48,182 nucleotides of DNA from Egibacteraceae bacterium (GTDB taxonomy: Bacteria; Actinomycetota; Nitriliruptoria; Euzebyales; Egibacteraceae): the NCBI GenBank assembly GCA_030446775.1, contig JAUJMQ010000019.1, positions 1-48,182 of the forward strand, given 5' to 3'. Shown here in pieces: positions 36,783 through 44,582 of the stretch. A program made the position numbers and the translations under genes. The notes under the pieces were generated by a model that did not search any database, was not told the DNA's origin, and saw only the letters and a list, made by a program, of their open reading frames with translations. How positions within the stretch are numbered: the first letter of the stretch is position 1; each line of letters begins with the position of its first letter.

Positions 36783-37517
36783 TCAGCGGGCCGCGTCGAG
36801 CCGCGCAGCCAGCGCCGAGAAGGTCCGCAGCGCCGCGGCGGTGCGCGGACCGTGCCAGGTGAGCAGCTGCCCGTCGACGAACACCGTCGGCACGTCGCCG
36901 AGCAGCTCGCGGACGGCGGGGACGTCGGTGTCGCCGAACGCGTACGGTTCGCTGGGCAGCAGCGCGACCTCCGGCCGCAGGAACAACGCCGGGTCCAGCG
37001 CGGGGTAGCGGTCGGTCGAGCCGACGAGCATGTTCGCCAGGCCGCAGCGCCACAGCAGGTCGTCGCAGTAGGTGTCGGGCCCGACGGCGCGCCAGGGCCG
37101 GCGCCACACGAGCGTGACGTGCGCGACCGGCGTCCGGGGGCGAAGCTGCGCGGCCGCCGTCTCCGCCTCGGCGAGGTCGTCGGTCAGCCGGGTCGCGTCG
37201 GCGCCGACGAGGCCGGCGATGTCGGTGAGCAGGCCGGCGACGTCGGCGACGGTGCGCGGGAACGTCACGTGCACCCGTAGCCCGGCCGCGGCGAGCGCGT
37301 CGAGGTCGGCGCCGCGGTTCTCCTCGGCGTTGGCGAGCACGAGGTCGGGCCGCAGGGCGACGACCGCCGGCACCGACGGGTTCTTCGTCCCGCCCACCCG
37401 TTGCGCGGTGTCCGGCGCGCCGACCGCGCACCAGTCGGTGACACCGACCAGCGAGTCGGCCGCGCCGAGGACCGCCACCGCCTCGGTGAGGCTCGGGACG
37501 AGCGAGACGATCCTCAA
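36783..37517 (-). CDS. BtuF-like helical-backbone metal receptor without signal peptide
   Basis: A 244-residue protein of the periplasmic-binding fold used by corrinoid and siderophore receptors: RIVSLVPSLTEAVAVLGAADSLVGVTDWC at the start, RPDLVLANAEEN, LVWRRPWRAVGPDTYCDDLLWRCG and a helical backbone between lobes. There is no signal peptide or lipobox, so it should be cytoplasmic. It begins with TTG overlapping the stop of the cobalamin adenosyltransferase gene (TTGA), which couples the two and supports a corrinoid role. No ABC permease or ATPase is nearby. It may bind or hand over corrinoid rather than import it (inference). Confidence 0.8.
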   Translation of the reverse strand: MRIVSLVPSLTEAVAVLGAADSLVGVTDWCAVGAPDTAQRVGGTKNPSVPAVVALRPDLVLANAEENRGADLDALAAAGLRVHVTFPRTVADVAGLLTDIAGLVGADATRLTDDLAEAETAAAQLRPRTPVAHVTLVWRRPWRAVGPDTYCDDLLWRCGLANMLVGSTDRYPALDPALFLRPEVALLPSEPYAFGDTDVPAVRELLGDVPTVFVDGQLLTWHGPRTAAALRTFSALAARLDAAR

Positions 37518-38119
37518 CCGTCGTCGGACGGCAGTGTCGCGCTGCTGCGCTCTGCGGGCGGCTCGGCCGGGTGGTCACGCGACGGCAGATAGCTGCCGTC
37601 CTCCACGGACCGGGCGAGCACGAACAGGTAGTCCGACAGGCGGTTGAGGTAGCGCAGCAGCAGGTCGTCGGGCAACAGCTCCCGGCGCTGCATCGCCACG
37701 ACGATCCGCTCGCCCCGGCGCACGATCGTGCGGGCGAGGTCGATCGCGGCGCCGGCCTCGCGCTGCCCCGGCACCACGAACTCGTCGGGCAGCGGGAAGG
37801 CGGTCGTCAGCTCGTCGATGCGCTCCTCGAGGGCGGTGACCATCGCCTCGGTGACGCGCGAGACCCCGTCGGCGAGCTGCTCCCAGTGGTCGGTGTGTGT
37901 CGCGAGCTGCGCGCCGAGCACGAACATCTCCCGCTGTGTCGCGAGCACCCGATCGTGCCAGCGCGGCTCGGACGCCAGCGCGGCGCGTGCCAGTCCCAGC
38001 GCCGAGCAGGCCTCGTCGACGGTGCCGTACGCCTCCGTGCGCAGGTCGTCCTTGTCCACGCGACCGCCGTACAGCAGCCCGGTGGTGCCGTCGTCGCCAC
38101 GCCTGGTGTAGACCTTCAC
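37514..38119 (-). CDS. cob(I)yrinic acid a,c-diamide / cob(I)alamin adenosyltransferase, PduO type
   Basis: The 201-residue enzyme transfers adenosine from ATP to reduced cobalamin to give adenosylcobalamin. PduO/MMAB signatures: KVYTRRGDDGTTGLLYGGRV with the N-terminal ATP loop, YGTVDEACSALGLARA, and RTIVRRGERIVV near residue 150, then YLNRLSDYLFVLAR. The GTG at 38119 follows AAGGAGG by 5 nt; a longer frame upstream is not conserved. It is co-transcribed with the BtuF-like gene. The C-terminus has a 20-residue Pro/Ser-rich tail. Confidence 0.94.
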   Translation of the reverse strand: MKVYTRRGDDGTTGLLYGGRVDKDDLRTEAYGTVDEACSALGLARAALASEPRWHDRVLATQREMFVLGAQLATHTDHWEQLADGVSRVTEAMVTALEERIDELTTAFPLPDEFVVPGQREAGAAIDLARTIVRRGERIVVAMQRRELLPDDLLLRYLNRLSDYLFVLARSVEDGSYLPSRDHPAEPPAERSSATLPSDDG

Positions 38120-38395
38120 GCCGACCTCCTTGCTGCCGCCCGTCGCGGCCGCGGCGGTCGAGCATAGGTCCGGCCGGGGGCGGCGCCCGAACACCCGGCG
38201 TTGCAGGCCGACGCGGCTCTCGGGTACCGTTCGCCGGACCGAGGACGACCCTCGGGTCGACTCGCGTGCCGGGAGCCCGACGTTGCGAACCCTGTCCTCG
38301 CCCGACACGGGGGTTCTTCAGCCGTGAGCAGCGCCTCGCCCCGACACAACTTCCGCGTCCTGACCCGTACCCGCGGGGGGTACAACGGGGCGACC

Positions 38396-38563
38396 ATGTA
38401 CGACGTCCAGCTGCAGTCGGCCGCTTCCGGCGGTCTCGTGTGGGCGCAGACGTTCAGCGACCGCGAGCAGGCCGAACGCTACGAGCGGGCTCTCGACGCC
38501 GACCTCGACGACCTCGACGACACCGCGTTTCGCCGCAAGTACAACGTCACGTCCCAGTCCTAG
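38396..38563 (+). CDS. small acidic hypothetical protein
   Basis: A 55-residue protein starting at ATG 38396 (MYDVQLQSAASGGLVWAQTF) with a helical, Asp-rich second half (ALDADLDDLDDTAFRRKYNV). Codons have the usual GC-rich third positions. It has no signal peptide or membrane helix. No family recognised. It converges with the F420:NADP reductase gene, separated by the perfect 44-nt palindrome. Confidence 0.55.
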   Translation: MYDVQLQSAASGGLVWAQTFSDREQAERYERALDADLDDLDDTAFRRKYNVTSQS

Positions 38564-38592
38564 CTTCCCCTCCCGCTCCACCGCCGGCCGAT

Positions 38593-38636
38593 GTTTGTTC
38601 TGATCCCCCTGGCATGCCGGGGGGATCAGAACAAAC
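38593..38636. repeat. 44-nt extragenic palindrome, copy C (near-perfect)
   Basis: Arms of 17 bp (38593-38609 with 38620-38636) pair perfectly, and the inner GGCATGCC is also self-complementary, leaving one T-G pair. It sits between two convergent genes and can act as a bidirectional terminator. It is the best-preserved of three copies. Confidence 0.85.
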
Positions 38637-38645
38637 GCGGGTCCG

Positions 38646-39302
38646 TTACGTCGGGTCGGGCAGGTCCAGGCCGACGAAGCGCACGCCCGTGTGGGCCTTG
38701 TAGCGCTGGTTGGTGCTGACGAGCAGCGGCGTGAGCCCCTCCAGGCTCCGCGCGAGGCGCAACGGCCCCGCGTGGAAGCCCCGCAGGTCCTTGACGTCGC
38801 CGGCGAGCTCAGCGACCGCCGCGGCGGCGTCGGTGTCGTCGGCGCACAGCGGCACGTCCATCTCGACGACGACGTCGGGCCGCAGCAGCCGGCGCGTCGG
38901 CACCCACTGGAAGCCGGCGACGACGCGAGCCTGCGGCGCCAGTGCGGCGCACTGCTCGGCGGCCGAGCCCTCGTCGACGTGCAGCGGGCGGGGCCCCCGC
39001 TCGTCGAACTCCATCGGCACGACGGTGCACACGAGCGGCTTGCCGGCGAGCGCGCCGGCGAGGGGTCCCACCACAGCGCGCAGCCCCTCGTACGGCGTGG
39101 CGACGACCACGACGTCGCTCCCGGCGCACGCCTCGGCGTTGTCCACGCCGCGGATGCCGCCGGCGGGCAGCGCGTCGGCGGCCTGCTGGGCGCGGCTGGC
39201 GTCGCGGGACCCGAGCAGCACGTCGTGGCCGGCCAGGGCGAGTCGCAGCCCCAGTCCCCTGCCGGTCGGCCCTGTCCCGCCGAGGAACCCGACGGTGGTC
39301 AG
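38646..39302 (-). CDS. F420-dependent NADP reductase (NADPH-dependent F420 reductase)
   Basis: A protein of about 218 residues: Rossmann loop [26 protein letters not shown] at the start, [14 protein letters not shown] for the NADP phosphate, [12 protein letters not shown], and a C-terminal F420-binding half. It exchanges hydride between F420 and NADP. No ATG or GTG is present at the expected start; a CTG at 39302 (CTGACCACC, where ATGACCACC would be normal) overlaps the TGA at 39301-39299, a layout like ATGA coupling. Without it the frame continues into FtsH with no stop. Either CTG initiates, a base is wrong, or the two are fused. F420 enzymes support an actinobacterial origin. Confidence 0.85.
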   Translation of the reverse strand: MTTVGFLGGTGPTGRGLGLRLALAGHDVLLGSRDASRAQQAADALPAGGIRGVDNAEACAGSDVVVVATPYEGLRAVVGPLAGALAGKPLVCTVVPMEFDERGPRPLHVDEGSAAEQCAALAPQARVVAGFQWVPTRRLLRPDVVVEMDVPLCADDTDAAAAVAELAGDVKDLRGFHAGPLRLARSLEGLTPLLVSTNQRYKAHTGVRFVGLDLPDPT

Positions 39303-41197
39303 CGCAGCGCCCTGGTCGACGCGATCGTGGACGGCGTCGACCACCGACTTGGGGATCTCGGTGACGCTCGCGCGGCCACGCAGCCGGGCAAGCTGCTCGG
39401 GCCCGAGCGCGCTCTGGACCGCGGCGAGCGCCTCCTCACCGGTGAGCGACTCGCGCTCGACGAGGGCCGCGGCCAGCGCGTCCAGCCCGGGGCGCATCTC
39501 GGTGAAGGACGCGACCACCGCGTCCAGGGTGCTCCCCAGGATCCGGCGGACCTCACGATCGATGATCTCGGCGGTCTGCTCGAGTACTCGTGGCCGCTGG
39601 CCAGCGACTCGCCGAGGAAGACCTGCCGCTCGTCGCCGAAGCCGACCGGCCCGAGCGCCTCGGACATGCCGAACTCCTTGACGATCGCGCGGGCGAGCTT
39701 GGTCGCCTGGACGAGGTCGTGCTGCCCGCCCGTCGTCGGCTGGCCGAGCACCACCAGCTCGGCGGCGCGACCGCCGACCATGACGCGCAGCTTGGCGTCG
39801 AGGTAGCTGCGCAGGTAGATGTGCCGCTCGTCGATCGGCAGCTGGGTGGTGACGCCCAGCGCCATGCCGACCGGCAGGACCGTCACCTTGTAGACCGGGG
39901 TCGGCCTCGACCTCGAGGAACGCGGCGAGCGCGTGGCCGCCCTCGTGGTAGGCGACGGCGCGCTTCTCGTCGTCGTCCAGGCGCAGCGACGCGCGCTCGC
40001 GGCCGATCGTCTGGCGCTCGCGCGCCTGCTCGATGTCGCGTGCCCGGATGAGGTCCGAGCCGCCGCGGACGGCGATGAGCGCCGCCTCGTTGACGAGGTT
40101 CTTCAGGTCCGCGCCGCCATCCCCGGGGTGCCGCGGGCGAAGACCTTCAGGTCGACGTCGTCGGCCATCGGCTTGCCCTTGGTGTGGACGCGCAGGATCT
40201 CCTCGCGCTCCCCGAGCGTCGGCAGCGGCACCACGATCTGGCGGTCGAAGCGCCCGGGACGCTGCAGCGCCGGGTCGAGCACTTCCGGGGCGGTTCGTCG
40301 CCGCCATGATGACGACACCCTCGGAGCCGCCGAAGCCGTCGATCTCGCCGAGCAGCTGGTTGAGCGTCTGCTCGCGCTCGTCGTGCCCGCCGCCGAGGCC
40401 GGCGCCGCGCTTGCGCCCGATCGAGTCGAGCTCGTCGATGAAGATGATGCAGGGCGCGTTCGCGCGCGCCGTCTTGAACAGGTCACGGACGCGGCTCGCG
40501 CCGACGCCGACGAACATCTCCATGAAGTCCGATCCGGTGACGCTGATGAACGGCACGCCCGCCTCGCCGGCGGTGGCACGGGCCAGCAGCGTCTTGCCGG
40601 TCCCCGGCGGGCCGACCAGCAGCATCCCCTTGGGCACTTCCGCGCGGCCTTGCGGAACCGGTCGGGCTCGCGCAGGAACGCGACGACCCTTGGACCTCCT
40701 CCTTGACCTCGGCGTAGCCGGCGACGTCGGCGAAGCGGGTGTTGGGCTCGTGCGGCTTGTGCAGCTTGGCGGTGGACTTGCCGATCTGGCTCAGTCCGCC
40801 CATCTGCCCCTTGGCCTGGCGGCTCATGAACCAGAAGAACCCGACGAACAGCAGCAGCGGGAACGCGAAGGTCAGCAGGAGGGCGAAGAACCCCCCACCG
40901 GTGTCGGGGCGGGCGGCGATCTCGACGCCGTTGTCGCGCAGGAACGGCTCGAGCCCGTCGGCGCCGAGGTAGCCCCTCGGGCGGGAGCGTCGTGGTGAAG
41001 GTGGTCTCGTCGGTGAACGTGCCCTCCACCGACTGCCCCGTGATGGTGACCTCCTCGACCCGCCCCGCGTCGACCGCCTGGCGGAACTCCGAGTAGGTCG
41101 TCAGCTCCGACGACGTGCCCAGGCCGTTGAGCACCCACAGGAGCACCCCCACCACAGCCAGGCCGATGAGCAGGCGAGTGCGCTTGTTGCCGTCCAA
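39299..41197 (-). CDS. ftsH: ATP-dependent zinc metalloprotease FtsH, frameshifted
   Basis: About 630 residues in at least seven frame segments, all in the correct order. They are TM1 ([22 protein letters not shown]), the short extracytoplasmic domain, TM2 ([21 protein letters not shown]), [16 protein letters not shown], Walker [14 protein letters not shown], Walker [16 protein letters not shown], the SRH arginine region RPGRFDRQI, the zinc site HEGGHALAA, and the protease tail. It degrades membrane and short-lived cytosolic proteins. The TTG at 41197 follows GAGGGACGA; an ATG at 41236 is an alternative. Because every motif is retained, the shifts are probably base-call errors. The 3' end is uncertain because the tail reads into the reductase gene. 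Confidence 0.85.
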
Positions 41198-41475
41198 ATC
41201 GTCCCTCGAGTCCAACAGCAGCCCGCAGGACCGCATGTGCGAATGTGCACCTCACGGTACCTCGCCCGCGCCAGGCACCCGCCCGGGGCCCGGTCGATAC
41301 CAACCCTTTACCGTCGCCGGCGCTCCGGGGACGGCTCCTTCCAGGGTGCAGCGGCCAGCATGCGGTCGGGTCCGGGGCCGGAGGCTGTCAACCCCGTTGC
41401 GCCAACGGCTCGCGCGGCGGGCTGTGCACTACGCTGCTGGGGCCTGCCCGTGCCGATGGAGTCGGGAGACTTTTC

Positions 41476-42115
41476 GTGCTGCGAACCGACCTGCCCGACC
41501 ACCGCCGCGCCAGCGAGGCCGAGCTCGTAGCCGCGCTGCGCGACCGTGATCCGCTCGCGCTGGCCGAGGCCTACCACCGCACGATTCCCGCCGCGCACGC
41601 CGGCGCCCGGCGCCTGCTCAGCAGGTCCGCGGAGGTCGAGGCGCTGCTCCGGCAGGTCTACGCGGAACTGTGGCGATCACCCCCCGACGCCGACCCGCTC
41701 GAGGGATGGATCCGCAGCCGCACGTTCGAACTGGCGGTCGCCGACCTGCGCGACCGCGCGGCGCGGCCTCACTGTCGCTGGCCACACTGACCGACGACCT
41801 GCCACGGCCCAGGTCCGCTACCTGGACGCCGCCGAGCGCGCGCCGCCGAGCTGCCCGACGACCAGCGTCGCGCACTGCTGCTGGCCCACGACCGTGGCCT
41901 GCCGAGCGAGCGGCAGGGCTCACAGGACGCCGGACGCGCGCTCGTGGCCGCTCCCCGCGGCGCTCGCGGGCCCGGACCCGAGCCCGACCGACGAGCCGGC
42001 AGGCGACTGCGAGGACATGACGGGGTTGGGCGACTGGGTGCTCGGGCTGCCGTCCTCACGCGCCGACGAGGTCGCCCGGGCGGTCGCCGCACGACCGGGT
42101 GCGCCGGATGGGTGA
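41476..42115 (+). CDS. ECF sigma factor-like protein, frameshifted
   Basis: The frame from GTG 41476 (preceded by GGGAGAC) encodes EAELVAALRDRDPLALAEAYHRT and ALLRQVYAELWRSPPDADPLEGWIRSRTFELAVADLRDR, which resembles sigma-70 region 2 of ECF factors. After shifts near 41770 and 41830 the other frames continue with YLDAAERA and, near the end, GDWVLGLPSSRADEVARAVAA. The segment that should hold region 4 (about 41820-41950) is garbled. Total length (about 212 residues) fits. Its stop overlaps an ATG at 42109 that starts the next gene, the usual ECF/anti-sigma arrangement. Classification is tentative. Confidence 0.55.
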
Positions 42116-43064
42116 AGACCCTTCGGCGTGGCCGCCGCCGCATCGAGGGGTTGCCGCCGACCCCCGACATGTGGGCAGCGGGTCCTCGTCGTCGTGCTCG
42201 CGGGCTTGGCGCCGCCCGCGCCGGCGGGCAACGGCGCCGCAGCGACCGCGGGCACGGCGGCCTCTCCCGCCGTGAGCGACCGGGGGCTGCGCTCGGCCCT
42301 CGACGACGACGCCGGCGCGGGTACCGACGGCGGGCACGGAACCGCCGCACGGCGCGTGGACGAGGAGGACACCGGCGACCTGAGCGCCGCCGTCCCCGCT
42401 GTCGGTGCGGGCGATGCCGCGGCGGGCGATGCCGCGGCGGGCGATGCCGCGTCAGGCGATGCCGCGTCGGCGATGCCGCGGCCGGCGTGGCGGTCGATGC
42501 CGCGAGCGGACGATGCCGCGCCGCCGCGCCGGGCGGCCGGCGACGCCGGCGACGCCGGTGATGCGTCCGACCGACCCTCGGACCGACCTTCCGCTGAGCC
42601 CGTCGATGCAGCCGGCGACCGGCAGGCGACCGGCGAGGACGCTGCCGCTCGGGCTGCGGGCGACCGCGGCGACGACCCCGACGCGACCGCCACCTACCCG
42701 GCGCTCGCCGGCATCGAGGACCCGTCGCTGTCTCCGGGCGCGGCCTCCTCCGCCGTCGCCGCAACCGCCGTGATCGCCGAGCAGACCGGCGACCGTGCCA
42801 CCACCGCGGACGCCGACCGCGGCGCACGCTCGGATGCGTCCAGCGCCCACGCTCGCCGGGACCCGCAGCGAGCGCGGGGACGCGCCCGACCGTCCCGACG
42901 GGTACGACGAGCCCTACGAGCCTGACGGCGCGGACCGCCCGCGGTCCTCGGGCGCCCGCCAACTCGCCCGCGGCCTGCTGTTCGCGCTGTTCCTCGCCGC
43001 CGGCGTCGCACTCGGGCTGTTCATCGGCGTGCGCTATCTGCCGGGGCTGCTCGACCGCCTCTGA
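42109..43064 (+). CDS. Ala/Asp-rich low-complexity protein with C-terminal membrane helix, frameshifted
   Basis: After the ECF-like gene, coding character continues through frames that join into a protein of about 315 residues. There is a hydrophobic stretch (RVLVVVLAGLAPPAPAG), a long Ala/Asp/Gly region with GDAAA repeats (42407-42480) and GDAGDAGDASDRPSDRPSAE, then GARQLARGLLFALFLAAGVALGLFIGVRYLPGLLDRL at the end, a clear membrane helix. A membrane protein directly after an ECF-like gene suggests an anti-sigma factor, but no zinc-binding anti-sigma motif is visible. At least two one-base shifts are needed, one pinpointed by a short repeat unit. Confidence 0.45.
42407..42480 (+). repeat. 15-bp tandem repeat, five units, last one 14 bp
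   Basis: Units GCGGGCGATGCCGCG at 42407, 42422 and 42437, then TCAGGCGATGCCGCG at 42452 and a 14-nt TCGGCGATGCCGCG at 42467. The repeat encodes GDAA(A/S). The missing G in the last unit coincides with the frameshift of the host gene. Confidence 0.85.
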
Positions 43065-43816
43065 CGGCGGCCTCGCTCGGGTCGAAGCCGAGCCGACGGG
43101 ACACCTCGGCCGCGAGCGCCGCGACAGGGCCCAGGGCCGCCGGGGTCCGGCAACCGCGGCGAGGGCGCCACGATCCCGAGGCTGGCGACGGGACGTCCCC
43201 GCGGTCCAGGATGGCGGCGGCGACACCGGCTGCCCCGCGCTCCAGCTCGTCGGCGGAGACCGCGAAGCCGCGACGGCGACCGGCCTCGAGCTCGCCGGCC
43301 AGTGCGGGGTGGCGGGCGACCAACTGGTCGCGGTCGCCGGACTCGAGGAACGCCAGCAGCGCTCGTCCGTGGGCGCCCACCGACGGGGATGGCGGAAACC
43401 GACGTGGTAGCCGACGCGCACGAACAGCCCAGGGGGCTCGACGCGGTCGACGACCACGACGTCGGTGCGATCCGCACCGCCAGGCACACGGCCTCGCGGA
43501 CCTGCTCCATCAGCCCCCGCATCGCCGGCAGGGCCGGCTGGCGGACCTCCAGACCACGTCCGGCTCTGGCGCCGAGCTCGACGAGCGCCACGCCGAGCGC
43601 GAAGCGGCGCGAGTCGACGTCGCGCACGACGAAGCCCTCCGAGGCAAGGGTGTCGAGCAGCCGGTACAGCACCGCCCGATCCAGTCCTGTCGCGGCGGCG
43701 ATCTCGGCGACGGTCGCCCCGTCGGGCGTGGTGCCCAGGTAGCGGAGCACGGCCAGGCCACGGGCCAGGGTGCGCGACCCACTGACCGTTGCGGACAACG
43801 TCTCGGCCACGCGCAC
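43021..43816 (-). CDS. IclR-family transcriptional regulator, frameshifted
   Basis: About 265 residues in three frames. The N-terminal winged helix is intact (SRTLARGLAVLRYLG, TVAEIAAATGLDRAVLYRLLDTLASEGFVVR). The effector domain continues after shifts near 43470 and 43390 as VEPPGLFVRVGYHVGF and then ALLAFLESGDRDQLVARHP, GFAVSADELERGAAGVAAAI. This is the normal IclR order. The GTG at 43816 was chosen for start; it lies just after AGGGGG. The 3' end overlaps the convergent membrane-protein gene by about 44 bp, which may reflect a misplaced frame at the end. The regulated genes are not evident. Confidence 0.75.
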
Positions 43817-43983
43817 GCACCCCCTGTCCGTGCTTCCCCCGACCGGGGGGCCCATCGTCACCCGACCCGCCTCGAAGGTGCGGCACGCGCACGCGCCGCC
43901 GCCGATCGGTGTGGTCGCGCCTCCGCCGGGGTCAAGCCCGCTGCTAGCCTCGTCCCAGCACCGACCCGCGACAGGAGCCCGCC

Positions 43984-44582
43984 GTGAGCACCTCCCCGCC
44001 TCGTCCCTGCCCGTCCTCGAGGACGAGAACCCGATGGAGCGGATGATCGAGTCGAGCGTCTTTCGCAAGCTCTACGACAACCGCATCCTGTACCTGCGCG
44101 GGCCGATCGAGGACACCGTCGCCGACACGCTCGTCGCGCAGATGATGTCGCTGGACGCCGACTCCACCAAGGACATCACGCTGTACATCAACAGCCCCGG
44201 CGGGATCGTGAGCGGGATGTTCGCGATCTACGACGTGATGCACCTGATGAACAGCAAGGTCAACACCGTCTGCGTCGGCATGGCGGCCTCCGCGGCGGCG
44301 TTCCTGCTGGCGACGTCCTCGGGGCGTCGCGCGCGGCCACCCTGAACGCCCGCATCATGTTCCACCAGCCGCTGGGCGGCGCCCGCGGCCAGGCGGTCGA
44401 CATCCAGATCCAGGCCCAGCAGATCGTCTTCCTGCGCGAGCGACTCAACGAGATCCTCGCCGAGCGCACCTGGCAGCCGCTCGAGCGGATCAAGCGACAC
44501 CGACCGCGACTTCTGGCTGTCTGCCCAGGAGGCGGTCGACTACGGCGCTATCGACGAGGTCCGCTCCCGCGGCGGCATCTGA
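43984..44582 (+). CDS. clpP: ClpP-family serine protease, frameshifted
   Basis: About 199 residues, the standard ClpP length. Segments: [64 protein letters not shown], the catalytic Ser in [12 protein letters not shown], then after a shift near 44320 [12 protein letters not shown] with the catalytic His, [14 protein letters not shown], and after a shift near 44495 [20 protein letters not shown] with the Asp. It degrades proteins with a Clp ATPase. The GTG at 43984 follows AGGAG; one base appears lost in the first 15 codons. TAGCCT at 43945-43950 may be the -10. No clpX or tig is adjacent. Confidence 0.85.

Noticed and set aside
38120-38395. Cobalamin riboswitch upstream of the adenosyltransferase gene
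   Set aside because: No B12-box-like sequence or plausible fold was seen in the 276-bp leader.
42400-42600. CRISPR array
   Set aside because: The repeat has no spacers; it is a 15-bp coding tandem repeat. No CRISPR arrays or cas genes are seen in the window.
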